Origin: Xylona heveae TC161
Lineage: Eukaryota; Ascomycota; Xylonomycetes; Xylonales; Xylonaceae
NCBI RefSeq assembly: GCF_001619985.1
Contig: NW_017264194.1
Coordinates: forward strand, 62,001 to 126,000
Length of the DNA stretch: 64,000 bases
Direction: 5' to 3'
A program made the position numbers and the translations under genes. Shown here piece by piece: positions 9,613 through 20,630 of the stretch (position 1 is its first letter; every line of letters starts with the position of its first letter). A model generated the notes under the pieces. The model had not been told where the DNA came from. It did not search any database and saw only the letters and a list, made by a program, of their open reading frames with translations.

Positions 9613-11190
9613 TTCTCAGGCTGAGCGGCCAGGTTCGAACAACCAATTTCGCACGATATACCTAAAATTTTCGGCATGTCTCTGGGATACTATTTTCGAC
9701 AGTGCTGGACCTTGGTAAGTTTCAGTACCCTGCCATACAAGGACCAACGGACGAGCAGAATGCGCTTTTTAAGTAACTTTTCATTGACCAAAATAGTTAG
9801 AAAAACGATAAATTACTTAATGGGCCGCGCTTGGGTAACATTTACACCAATTCAAAGTTACACGGATGTGCCACAGCAATTGCGCAGGTATTTCGCATCA
9901 AAAGACAAGATTCAATGCTAGTACCCAAGGATTTCTAATGTTCTATGGGATATATATACCAGTCGGCAAGTCTATACACCAACTTCTGCAGTACAGGTTC
10001 TCCTTTTGTGGCGCTCGCTCCCGCAACGGGCACACTTTCTAACAGTCTCAGCTGGATAGTGCCTTCGGATCCGTCTTGTTCTTGGACGACTTGGCATCCC
10101 GTGGATAAGGGGTGGGAGGAGTGTCTCATCACGTGTAAGTCCTTCGAGCCTAACTGGTCGCATCATACCGTCATACGCTCATACGTTGCCGGGTGCCCTC
10201 TAGGCTGCCATTCCATATGAATCTGTGATAAAGTCTTCGGTGCGAACTAATAGCTAGGCAAGATGTAAATTATTGTTCTTCTTATCTAGACCTATAGCGG
10301 ATAACAATTTCATAGGAAATCTACTGTATACATGGATGCCATCTAGGCTAGTAATGGAACCTTCTTCAGAACGCATCTCGAAATCGTCTAGAAGGCGCCC
10401 TTGGTTGATTAAGGAGTTAGGACCTGCTTTACTTAATTATACTGTCGTAATCGAGAACGGGCAATCTTTTTGCTGCACGGACAATCGTCAAGCCACATAT
10501 GTTTATATTTATGGCATTCATCATACATCCAATGATACAGCAATTCGAACCATTTGTAACCTTCTTCTTTTTTTTTTCTTTTCTCCCCTAGAAGCATTGA
10601 AATGTTAGACGAAAACATGCTCACAAGCATATTTGCGACAGAATGGTAACCTGTATTCTTGGAGGATTTGCCGACGACTTTTAGAATCTACCTTACAGGA
10701 TTTGGTAGAGTTAGTAGATTGTCTCATTAAACATTCTATCAAGAGTATTCAACGTCCTTTTAGGGGATAGATCGGAGGGAATTCACTGTCCAATTTGAAG
10801 GTGGTTCGAGGGTCGTGCTCAAGTGACCATAGATGTTACTAACGGGATTTCGACCACTACCTAGGTGTCATCAGTCTACAGCCAGCAATGCACTGACAAA
10901 TTCAACCGCGACAAATACACATTCTCAGCCATTCAAAAATGCGTACCTAAGCGCACCGTCATTGAAGAGGTGGGAGGAAGTAGAGCGAGATAAGTTGAGG
11001 ATGATTTCCTTGTCATTCCTATTTAGGCCAAGCAGCTGTCTAGTAGCAGCCTAATTTGACGGCAGCATTGACAACAGCTTACCCGGCGAGAGCGAGCAAC
11101 TACCTACCTTTCTTGAGCTTGATTTTGAAGCGTTTTGACGGAGGGCACTGGCTCGTCAGAGCTTTCGTCGCTGACTCCAATTTCTAAATT

Positions 11191-13941
11191 ATGGCCAGCT
11201 ACGGATATGGATCGTCTTCAGAATCCTCTGCAGGCGAAGGCGAAGACCTTCTTTTCCCTACGACGGACCCACGCGAAGAAGAGTTCCTCGGACATCGGCG
11301 CAAGCGACGACGAACTGGCCGTGACGCAAAGGAGAGTGCAGCATTAGGTGTCTTTGGTTCCGAAAGTGAGGACGACGATCGGCCAGGTCAGCGATGGAAG
11401 CAAAAGAATTTGCGCGGGCAGGGACTTGGATTCGTGAAGCCTGGTGGTGCCGAAGACAAGGACGACAACGACAACAACAAGAACAACGAGGACGATGAAA
11501 TGGCTTACGAATATGGAGATGATGAAGATGCAGGAGAAGAAGATATAGCATCAAATGGATTGGGATCCGCGCCGAGGGGCCTGGGATGGCAGACACCCGC
11601 GGGCGAAGCACCTTCAGCCTCAACGCCACTCGGCCGAGGATTTGTCCCGTCATCGGCCAAAGAGCCAGTCCTCGATTTCGCACCGCCGGCAGACGAAGAA
11701 GAACAAGTCCCCAAGATAGTTCGACCGTCCTATAGCTCGCCTGCTCCTAGCGGTCGTGGTCGCTCTCGTGGGGATACCTCCGGCCAACCTCCGGCCAACC
11801 CGAATTCTTTCGCTGCTAGAATGATGGCTAAGATGGGTTATAAGGCTGGCCAAGGTTTGGGTGCGCAAGGACAAGGTATCCTGGCGCCAGTTGAGACAAA
11901 GCTACGGCCGCAGGGCGTTGGACTGGGCGCGGTGAGGGAGAAGACTGAGCAGGCCAAGCAGGAAGCGCGAAGGGAAGCCGAGAGGCGAGGAGAGACCTAC
12001 GAAGAATATTCCTCGGAAGAGGAGCGAAAGCAACGCAGGAGACAAAAGAAAGAAGGAAAAGCTAGTGGAAGTGGTACGAGTACACCAGGCGGCGCAAGGG
12101 CGAAGCCAAAAGTCAAATATCGCACTGCTGCGGACATCGAGCAAGCCGCCGAAGGGTTAAATGTGCCAAATGTCCTCAAGTCAATTATTGATGCTACTGG
12201 GACCGAGAAAAAATTATTGACTTCCACATCTGGCTTGATGACGCCTAATGAAAGCTTGCCTGAGACTCAATCAGAAGTTGGGAAAATCGCAGTCAGGGCT
12301 CGCCGGGAGCTGGAGGCTTTTGCCGATGAATGGAACGGTTTGGGCGATCGAAAAAAATACAATGCTCATCAGGAAAGCGAGCTCAGCCGGGAAATTGACG
12401 AGGAGCAGGAGGAGACCCGCGTTGTGAAGGGGATTACTGGAATAGTACAATCCTTACAAGAGCTTGAAATTGAACGACCAAGTGGATTGAACGAACCTCC
12501 CGACCTAAAGGCCCGCTGGGAAGAAGTTGTCACCAAGCTGGAAATTTTAGAGTTTGAGTTTGGGAACGAGATTGACAACTATGGTCTCTCAGAAGTTGCC
12601 GTGGCTGCGGTCCACCCTCTATTCCGCTTGGAAATTGAGCATTGGGATCCACTGGAGAATCCGATGCACTTTGTTTCTCATATACGACGTCTGCGCAAAA
12701 TCTTAGGGGTAAAACCCAACGCCAACGGAGACTCTGTCGCCCTATTAGACGAGAGTTATGCGGTACCACGTCACAGCAAATACACGAGTTTCTATGAGAC
12801 CATGATATATTCGTTATGGCTTCCAAGAATACGCTCAGTCATTACAAATGATTGGGACGTTCACGACCCAACACCCGTAATTTCCCTTCTCGAAGCTTGG
12901 AAGGACATCTTGCCTTCATTCGTATACCACAGCGTCGTTGATCAAATTATTGTCCAGAAGCTGACAGGCGCTGTGAACGACTGGAATCCTCGCGTCAGCC
13001 ACAAGAAACGACGACACGCGCATCCTCCCCACGTTTGGCTCTTTCCGTGGCTTCAATACCTAGATGAGGATCACGTCGATCCGCGGAGCTCCACTGGATT
13101 GTTGGCTAATGTTAAGCGGAAGTTCCGTGTTGTTCTCGACACATGGGACTTGTCCAAGGGCGTCGTGGATGGCCTTCAAAATTGGCGTGAAGTTCTCCGT
13201 GGGGAATTGGACCACGTTCTCGTTCGGCATCTTCTTCCTCGCTTGGCACTTCTTCTCCAGACAAGTCTCGAAATTGATCCCTCTGATCAAGACTTGACCG
13301 CACTCGAGCTGGTTCTTGCTTGGAACGATTTCTTTAAGCCAAGTGTGATGGGTCAGCTCCTCATTAGCGAATTCTTCCCGAAATGGCACAATATTTTGCA
13401 TCTTTGGCTGACCTCAGAGCCTAATTACGAGGAAGTGGGTCAGTGGTTCTCATGGTGGAAGGGCCGTTTCCCGGAAGAGATCAACGGCGTCAAGGCTGTG
13501 GCTGCTGAGTGGGAAAAGGGCTTGGAGATGATGAATCACGCTCTGGATCTTGGTGAGCGTGCTCGCGATGAGTTGCCTGCCCCAAGTGCGGGGCCTGCCC
13601 GTCCGATTCGCGAGCCAGAGGCCGTCCCTGCTCCTGCACAAGCAGCAAGAGAAGCCAGACCGTCTGGTGCCACTGCCCCGGCCGGTGCGGAGGAGGCTAC
13701 TTTCCGTGATGTGGTCGAGGCTTGGTGTACCGAAGAAAATCTGCTTATGATGCCGCTTCGTGAGGCGCACGAACAGACTGGTCTACCTCTCTTCCGCATC
13801 ACCGCCAGTGCCAATGGCAAGGGAGGCGTACTGGTCTATCTCAAGGGTGACGTAGTCTGGGCTCAAAACAAGAAAAACCGGAGTTTATGGGAACCTGCTG
13901 GCTTGGAAGAGGCTTTGGTGGAAAGAGCGGAAGGTAAATAA
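11191..13941 (+). CDS. Ntr1/Spp382 (TFIP11-like) G-patch spliceosome disassembly factor
   Basis: Single exon of 916 aa from ATG 11191 to TAA 13939-13941. The N-terminus (MASYGYGSSSESSAGEGEDL) is acidic and matches the TIP_N type region of tuftelin-interacting proteins. A G-patch lies at about 205-250 (MMAKMGYKAGQGLGAQGQGI), followed by a highly charged Arg/Lys/Glu segment at about 250-300. From about 380 to 790 runs a large Trp-rich GCFC-type helical domain (HPLFRLEIEHWDPLENPMHF, EFFPKWHNILHLWLTSEPNY, WFSWWKGRFPEEI), then a Pro/Ala linker and a conserved C-terminal piece (FRDVVEAWCTEENLLMMPLR). The family uses its G-patch to activate the DEAH helicase Prp43 and release the intron-lariat spliceosome in the nucleus. 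Yeast Spp382 is about 708 aa; filamentous and animal orthologues are longer, so this length is normal. The start is supported by the conserved N-terminus. Confidence 0.93.
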   Translation: MASYGYGSSSESSAGEGEDLLFPTTDPREEEFLGHRRKRRRTGRDAKESAALGVFGSESEDDDRPGQRWKQKNLRGQGLGFVKPGGAEDKDDNDNNKNNEDDEMAYEYGDDEDAGEEDIASNGLGSAPRGLGWQTPAGEAPSASTPLGRGFVPSSAKEPVLDFAPPADEEEQVPKIVRPSYSSPAPSGRGRSRGDTSGQPPANPNSFAARMMAKMGYKAGQGLGAQGQGILAPVETKLRPQGVGLGAVREKTEQAKQEARREAERRGETYEEYSSEEERKQRRRQKKEGKASGSGTSTPGGARAKPKVKYRTAADIEQAAEGLNVPNVLKSIIDATGTEKKLLTSTSGLMTPNESLPETQSEVGKIAVRARRELEAFADEWNGLGDRKKYNAHQESELSREIDEEQEETRVVKGITGIVQSLQELEIERPSGLNEPPDLKARWEEVVTKLEILEFEFGNEIDNYGLSEVAVAAVHPLFRLEIEHWDPLENPMHFVSHIRRLRKILGVKPNANGDSVALLDESYAVPRHSKYTSFYETMIYSLWLPRIRSVITNDWDVHDPTPVISLLEAWKDILPSFVYHSVVDQIIVQKLTGAVNDWNPRVSHKKRRHAHPPHVWLFPWLQYLDEDHVDPRSSTGLLANVKRKFRVVLDTWDLSKGVVDGLQNWREVLRGELDHVLVRHLLPRLALLLQTSLEIDPSDQDLTALELVLAWNDFFKPSVMGQLLISEFFPKWHNILHLWLTSEPNYEEVGQWFSWWKGRFPEEINGVKAVAAEWEKGLEMMNHALDLGERARDELPAPSAGPARPIREPEAVPAPAQAAREARPSGATAPAGAEEATFRDVVEAWCTEENLLMMPLREAHEQTGLPLFRITASANGKGGVLVYLKGDVVWAQNKKNRSLWEPAGLEEALVERAEGK

Positions 13942-15135
13942 ATCATCGGTTGGCTCTGGCGCATGGCAGGTGGTTTTGTACATGTAGGAAAATTTCGTGG
14001 TAAATTATGCGTTTGTAATTTTATTACATCAATTCATTACTCTATGTGTTCTGCATGGTTGCGTAAACCTTTCTGTGATACAGTACCTTTGTAGTAGCAG
14101 TGTATCGAATATATCACAGGGATGATGGCCAGACCAAGCGGCTTTCGCTCTAGCAGGGCCCTCGGCCAAAGCATTTTGACTGGGGCGTCCCGCCGAATTC
14201 GATAAAGAGAAGTGCAGTACAAACCCCCCATACTAAAATTCTTCATCGTTGTATGATTTGCGAGCAAAGTCCAGCGACAATAAGCGTCATAAATATAGAG
14301 TAAGTTGTCATTCAGAGAGTGTGCCATCTTTTCCTATCCCACGGGGCATCGGAGGTTTTACTGACGGCACCGGTTCCAGGGCGGGAACTTTCACTTAGGG
14401 GCAAATATTACCATGGGTGATTGGAACCCTTTCCGTGTAATAGTCCCGAAACTATTTCTTAATGTGACAAGGAAGTGATGAAGTCCATGCCTGATAGGTT
14501 CTGATTTGACAATGAAGCTGTTCTGGTCAGCACCTCTTGTCACGGCAAGAATCTCTACGATTGGTGGACAAGCAGAGGACGACATGTGCAATCGGAAGAG
14601 GCGAGTGGCTCGTGCTGCATGAACAGTCTGCAAATCATGCGCCGTATCGGCCGCACTGAGAGCGAAATCATATCGGCTCAGGGATGCCTTTCCCCATGTT
14701 CTCCACCGAGCGCTCCTCCACATCCCTTGCATGGCGACAGCCGTTGTGGAATTCTTCTCCTCACAACTCTTCCTCCACCTGTTCTTGCTCAGCTCTGTGC
14801 GCTAATACTGCTGTTGTTTATGCGACTGTGCAACAGCCTTCCTCGCAGACGACAAGCCAGCATGGGATCGAAAGCGCCTACCTGAATCTTGAGGACCGAT
14901 TGCGCCTCCTCCATCTCATCGATCTTCCCAGCCTCCACTTCACACTCTGGTGACCTGTCGCATGAGCAGAAAGATCGGGTTTTTCTTACTTGATACAATT
15001 CATTCACCTTGTTATATTTAATTTTTAATGTTTACGACACTCTGCGATTGAGATTCGCTTCACAACTGCCCAAATCGCCTATCGCAGTCCAGGCGTGGCC
15101 CTCTCCAAGACCACCTCATCAAGTGAACCGTCGCA
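13942..15135. other. intergenic, no gene recognised
   Basis: The space between the Ntr1-like stop and the Cnn-motif gene on the same strand. It should hold the terminator of the first and promoter of the second. Small open frames near 14391-14953 show no domain and biased composition. Confidence 0.5.
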
Positions 15136-17381
15136 ATGTCTGATTGGGAAGCTTCTCCGGGGACTCCTCTTCACCGTCGCCCACGGTTGACGCGGGCAAC
15201 CACTCCAGACTACTATGGCAACTCCGAATCCCAGCCATCAACTCCATGGAGCCTCCCCGACCTACCCACTCCAACATCCGCCCTTCTCCAGAATCTTTTG
15301 CGCGAACGAAAACAATTTTCGCGACAAAATAGCCAACATAGTGTTGATTCTACTGAGAGGCGGAGAAGGAGCAGCAGCGCAGACGTCATTCCCTCTTCCG
15401 GTCTTGACCGGAACTCATACTTTGTTGACAGCGCACAATTCATACAGAGCTCTCCAATGGCCCCCAGACAAGATATCAGAAACCTGAAGCCTGACAGGCG
15501 AGTCAATCCCCCCGGTCAGAGGGTGGTCTCAGGGCCAAGGGGCATGGGAATTCGCCAGATGGATGAGGTATGCTGGCATTGATGCTCGTCTCTCTACGAC
15601 TAGCTGACGCTGGATAGCACATCTCCAAATTACATAAACAGGTTTTCGATCTGAAGCTCGAAGTCTTTCACAGACGCGAGCGTGCCGCTACGCTACAGCA
15701 ACAATTAGAGGAGGCACAGAGCTTGAGCGCCCACAGCTCCGAGCTTGAGTCCGCCAAGGCAAAGATTGGCAGACTTGAATCTCAGATCAAGGAGCTTTCA
15801 AGGGCGAACAGCAAATTGAAACGATTCGAAAGAGATAACTCTGAGCTTCAAGACATCAATGAACAGCTCTTGAACGAGCTGGAAAAGCGGGATGCTGCTG
15901 TGCATGATGCGGTGAACCTCATTTGCGCACTAGAAGAAAAGATATCAACGTCCCAGAGACCAGTATTCTCTAGAACTCAATCGCTGAGAGATGCGGCCTC
16001 AATCTTGGAGTCCAGTAAAATGCCGGCGCGGTCCCTCGAGACTGCAGCCTCTCCCTCCTCTACTTACACCCCCCGCTCGCGGCACTCCTCCCGTCTCCGA
16101 GGCGATCTGAACACTCCCCTTCTGGAACCATCTTCTGTGGGGTCAACGAAGACTCCAATTTCAGTTCCTCTTTCGCTCCATGTGTCTAGTGACACAGCTT
16201 CTTTGCGGAAACTGGACCTCGATGCAGATTCTGCCGGTGAAGTCACGCCATCGAAAAACGTCTCTGAATTTGACGCTTTCGAAAGCCCGGACACTCTGAA
16301 TGACGAGGCTCTTCAGTCACCCAAATCACCGCAATTGAGCGTGCTCAGTGAGAGCAGTTTCATCAGCATCTACGGCCAGGCGAGGTCATCTGAACCCCCC
16401 AGCGAAGCTGATGAGGATGACGAAAACGACAGCAGCCCGCGACAATCATTGGATGCTTCGTCGCCCTCATTGCCTTCCTATGAAGGTACAGATGAAGCTG
16501 ATCGGGAAAGCGTCAGGACCACAGTTGCAATGGACTCTTCAGACAGGGCAGCACAAAGTCTGGCTCGAGCGAGAAAGTACCTTGATGACAAGGCTACCCC
16601 GACAAGGTCCTTTCGCCTCACCCATCCCAACATCTACCAGTATCTCGGTGATATTATTTACCGCAACTCGTCACTGGTGGCACAGGGAGTGCGTGCCCCA
16701 AGCGCCGTTTTCCAAGAAACATATTCATCCTCACCTGAAGACGGACTCAAGAAATCAAAGATTGAGAATTCCTTGAATGGTGGCCTTCTCTTTGGACCAG
16801 AAATACTTCCGCCCACTCCTGATACGATGAGCGTGGAGGGTTCGCTAGGCCGCAAGCGTTCCAACTCGAGCGCCATGGCAGATAAGAGCATGATAGGCGG
16901 CAAGACATCTGGTCTCAGACGACCGAGCTTGGATCCTCGTCCCCAAAGTAGTGCTGCCTTGAGGCCAAATGGAAGCAAACGTCCAGGGTCGTTTGACCGC
17001 GGGCGTGCCCCTATGCAAGGTCGTCGTCCAACCTCCATTTATAGTGAATCGAATGTCATGCGGAGTGGACAAGACGCGCAAATCGACAATGAAGCAATGC
17101 GTCACCTGTCCTTCTTTAATGGCATGCCCCCTCCGCCTGCTCTTCGGCCGGTTCCTACCATGGCTTTGCCAAATGAACAGCTGAGCAGCGAAAATCGTCC
17201 TGGAATCCCACGAGCCAAGACGGCCCAAGCCGCGCGTGGTCGATCTCCTGCCACTAGAAATGCCGGGAAGGAATCATTGGAAACCTTGAGCCGGCGGCCT
17301 CAGCGGCAAAGAGCCGCAACTACGGATGGCTCAACTAAACGTCCGAGCTTGACGTCTAGAATTTTGGGTCGCTTTGGCTAG
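15136..17381 (+). CDS. centrosomin N-terminal motif (Cnn_1N) coiled-coil protein
   Basis: Exons 15136-15567 and 15618-17381 join in phase 0 to 731 aa. The 50-nt intron runs from GTATGC to ATAG. The splice reconstitutes GMGIRQMDEHISKLHKQVFD followed by LKLEVFHRRERAATLQQQLE, the short helical motif by which centrosomin/Mto1/Pcp1-type proteins bind gamma-tubulin complexes. A coiled coil continues to about residue 270 (SAKAKIGRLESQIKELSRAN, LNELEKRDAAVHDAVNLICA). The rest is long, Ser/Pro-rich and disordered, with many SP/TP sites suggesting cell-cycle kinase control. It ends with a basic segment (KRPSLTSRILGRFG). The role is inferred: a spindle-pole-body or microtubule-organising-centre factor. 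It is shorter than typical Mto1/ApsB proteins and lacks an evident second coiled-coil module, so it may be a separate Cnn_1N family. Confidence 0.85.
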
Positions 17382-18121
17382 CACCATGGGCAGCGCGGCT
17401 GTTGGTGTCATGCAGCAAGCATATGCACTAGTCCAACGAACCCAAGAGCCGAAGTGAGGATTGAATTGATCATTTGAATTCAGAGGGGCTGGAAGCAGGG
17501 GACAATCTTCTTACACTTTTATAGCACCATGGGGTATTGGCGTCACCTTGATTACGATCAGACATGATTTCGTTTCTGTTTTCTCCCCGCCTTTGTTTGA
17601 CACGGCGATCTGTATCATATACCAATTGAGTTTTTGCAACAATACCAGCAACACGTTGAAATGGATTCTTTTCAATTACTGGTTTAGTATCAATGTGCGT
17701 GTCACCGCTAGCGCCTGCCTCGACGTAGAAGTGAGGCTTCGATAATTTGAAAGAGATGATTATTATTATTGTTGTATGGCAATGCTAGCAAAACATGATG
17801 TTATCCCGGAGTCTCTTCCGAAGACCGAAAGCAAATTACGCGAGGAGTCGGTTTGGATTGACGTAGTTGGTTGATGTGGTTAATTCAGGATGACGTTTGT
17901 TGCTCAGCTCCACTTTGTGCTTTACCGGAGCTCCAATGAGGATCCGGAGAGAATAAATAAGCATGGAGCTTTCCAGATTGGCTCTTAATTGCGAAAGCTT
18001 TCCCTCCCACTCTCACCTTTTCTTCAACTTTCAGATACCCCCCTCAGCACTTATCAGGCTTCTTCATAACTGTGGTCAATTTAATTTTTTCGCTATTAAA
18101 CTCTAATTGCTTCAATTCATC
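17382..18121. other. MnSOD promoter region
   Basis: Contains an AATAAATAA element (17952-17960) about 165 bases upstream of the MnSOD ATG and a pyrimidine-rich leader at about 17999-18050, common in well-expressed fungal genes. No other gene was seen. Confidence 0.5.
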
Positions 18122-19033
18122 ATGTCTGCCTCTCTCTTCCGCACTTCTTTCGCCCGCGCCGCCCTTCGCGCCGGTGCTGCTTCCACCCCGAAGGCTGCCG
18201 GCGTCGCTGGCATGACTTTTGCTCGTGGCAAGGCCACACTGCCTGACCTTGCTTGTAAGGCATTTTACTTTCATGGAGCCGAAAGGTGGCTTCAATTGGC
18301 TTCTTTGTGCATGCTGATTCGATAAATCCTAGACGACTTTGGCGCCCTTGAGCCCTCCATTTCTGGCAAGATTATGGAGCTGCACCACAACATGCACCAC
18401 AAAACCTACGTGAACTCGTTCAACGAGGCTTCCGAGAAGCTTGCCGCGGCCAAGGAGAGCAATGACATCGCCGCTCAGATTGCTCTGCAGCCTTTGATCA
18501 ACTTCCACGGGGGTGGCCACATCAACCACAGCCTCTTCTGGGAGAACTTGGCCCCCAAGAGCCAGGGCGGTGGTGAGCCCCCGTCTGGTGCCCTTGGCAA
18601 GGCCATTGACGACACCTTTGGCAGCCTTGAGTCCTTCCAGGGCAAGTTCAACACTGCTTTGGCCGGCATCCAAGGCAGCGGCTGGGCTTGGCTGGTCAAG
18701 GACAACCAGACCGGCAACATTGGCATCAAGACCTACGCGGTAAGTTCTCATCACGATACTCGTTCCATTGATTAATGAATTTTGCTGACTGATATTTTGT
18801 AAATGTAGAACCAGGACCCTGTCGTCGGCCAGTTCACTCCCATTCTTGGTATCGATGCCTGGGAGCACGCTTACTAGTAAGTTTCATTTTTTTTTTTTTT
18901 TTCATGAGTCTACTTGAAAAAAGGTCGATTCTGACAGTATTCTAGCTTGCAATACCAGAACCGCAAGGCCGAGTACTTCAAGGCCATTTGGGAGGTCATC
19001 AACTGGAAGACTGCTGAGAAGCGTTTCCAGTAA
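18122..19033 (+). CDS. sodB: mitochondrial manganese superoxide dismutase
   Basis: Four exons, 18122-18254, 18333-18739, 18809-18876 and 18946-19033, give 231 aa. Introns are 78, 69 and 69 nt with GTAAGG/GTAAGT donors. Residues 1-38 are rich in Arg, Ala and Ser without acidic residues, a mitochondrial presequence. The mature enzyme begins TLPDLAYDFGALEPSISGKI. Metal ligands by alignment with human MnSOD are His62 (LHHNMHH), His110 (GGGHINHSLFW), Asp196 and His200 (DAWEHAYY), with the gateway Tyr70. It converts superoxide to hydrogen peroxide and oxygen in the matrix. The pattern favours Mn rather than Fe, and the GGGEPPSG loop is typical of eukaryotic MnSOD. The third intron carries a run of about 16 T. 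The start ATG has good context (TCATCATGTC). sodB is the Aspergillus name. Confidence 0.97.
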
Positions 19034-19665
19034 ATGCGACACGCATTTAAAATGACTGATTTTCGTTTATTTTGGCCATCTATAGTTTAGCGTTTACGGG
19101 ACTGAATCAATTTTACGGGTTATTCTACACATTGTTTTTCTTGGCTATAACCACTGCTCGATGTGACATGACATTCTTATTGAGCCATGACTGAAGAAAG
19201 AGATATACCTTCAACCATTTCGCGTCCACTATGATCGGAAGTTCTCCTCTTTGCTGCTAAGTGATCATGCTATGAGGAAGAAGTATTATGTTCCACGGGC
19301 GTGCAATGAAAAATGTGCTGGATTGGAAGCAAAAGGGCTCGGGGTTTTGTCGGTTTCGGCCTCGTCCATTTCAGACCCTGCGGACCCCTCGGGCCAAGGG
19401 ACGGCCACTGACCGACTATACGGTGGCCCGGTAAAGCACTAAGTGCAGTGATCGACAAGCTGCGAGTGTCTCGTGTCATATATGCGGCTATGTGACAACG
19501 ATCAAAGGGTCGGCGTAATTCATTTCCTGACGGCTAACCTGATCCTAGATCCTGTCTTTGAATTTCAATGTACATCTGGAATTCCGTCTCGGGTCGGTGA
19601 CGAAATTGGGAGGGTTCCGTTGATTGGAGCTGATATTATACAGCCAAACCCGGCACTCGTCCAAG
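19034..19665. other. intergenic, no gene recognised
   Basis: MnSOD 3' end and the promoter of the Dsc2-like gene. Overlapping small frames near 19251-19550 are low in protein character. Confidence 0.45.
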
Positions 19666-20630
19666 ATGTTGACCTCCGGGTTCACCAATGCGCCGATATC
19701 CAAATTCCTGCTTTTCGCCTTGGTCATTTCTTCTCTTCTGGTCAGCATAGCAGATATCAAATATCTGTTCTATATCCGAGTTGTGCCACATCTATGGCGT
19801 TACAAGCAAGGTTGGAGGTTATTGGTCTGGCAGGTAAGCCTGTTTCACGTGCAGAATTACGTGCTATTTAGACGGAGAATGTTTTATCTTGGAGATGTAG
19901 TCAGAGACTAATACTCCGCTTCTATAGACATGCTACACGAATTCGACCGAAGTACTGTTCGCGACGATGTTGCTCTATCACCTTCGTGTCGTTGAGCGTC
20001 TTTGGGGCTCGCGGAAGTTCGCTGTATGCATACAGACAAAGCCCCGCACCAGTCCGTTACGGTCTTTATGTGAGAACTGACAATCTTTCATAGTCATTTC
20101 TCCTTTCTACTCTTCCATACAATACCATCCTCCCTCCAATGCTTCTCGCGCTTGTTGTTCGTCCATTGAGCTTCGACAGAGCAAATTATCTCCCGGCTGG
20201 ACCGACTCCAATCATATTCTCCTTGCTCGCCCAGTACCATGCTGCGATCCCGCACATGTATCAATTTAAGGTTGCAACTTCTTCTTCCTCTGGAGCTCTA
20301 TTGTTCAGCTCCAAGTCCTTCACGTACTTGCTCGCTTTTCAGCTCGCATTTTCCTCGTTTCCCGGCTCCACACTTTCGGCTTTGGTAGGATGGTGTGTCG
20401 GATACGCTTGGAGAAACGAAATTCTTCCCGGTGCTTCAAAATGGAGGATACCAGCATGGCTCATGAAAGACAAAGCTCAAGGACAAAGATTCGAAGGTTT
20501 GCGCAGACGGCTTGAGGGAGAGGAGGCCGTGGCAGCAGCAAGCGGTGCGGGAGGTCGGGATAGAGGAGAAGGGAGACAGCGACGAACGTTGGGAACGCAA
20601 ATTCTAGACCAGTTCCGTGGCAATTTTTAA
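19666..20630 (+). CDS. rhomboid-like Dsc complex subunit (Dsc2/UBAC2 type)
   Basis: Exons 19666-19833, 19928-20023 and 20094-20630 (all phase 0; introns 94 and 70 nt) give 266 aa. Hydrophobic segments include [20 protein letters not shown] near residue 10 and several after residue 90. The hallmark [18 protein letters not shown] at about 72-89 matches the L-x-R-x-x-E-R-x-x-GS-x-KF motif of UBAC2/Dsc2 rhomboid pseudoproteases. [20 protein letters not shown] and the FPGS and [15 protein letters not shown] elements also fit. Dsc2 belongs to the Golgi/endosome Dsc E3 ligase, which in fungi promotes cleavage of the SREBP factor for sterol/hypoxia response and degrades orphan membrane proteins. The C-terminal tail is charged, with no clear UBA domain, although UBA is usual in the yeast and animal relatives. 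Assignment to dscB is likely but not certain; a generic derlin/rhomboid-like protein is the alternative. Confidence 0.82.

Larger units (their letters stand above)
8696..11190. other. 2.5-kb gene-free region
   Basis: No recognisable gene. It contains a long pyrimidine tract (9344-9393), an 18-C homopolymer (9595-9612), a T-rich tract near 10567-10590, and a 17-base stretch at 10296-10312 identical to the core of the bacterial lac operator/M13 reverse priming site. Small open frames at 8973-9452, 9676-9921 and 10273-10608 lack domain character. Confidence 0.5.

Noticed and set aside
9625-9650. tRNA B-box-like AGGTTCGAAC
   Set aside because: T-stem arms do not pair and no acceptor stem is present.
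9945-10220. 91-codon frame with several cysteines
   Set aside because: No recognised family, an overlapping antisense frame of equal quality, and poor start context.
18329-18868. 179-codon antisense frame over MnSOD exons and an intron
   Set aside because: Shadow of a highly biased coding gene; it crosses a well-supported intron.
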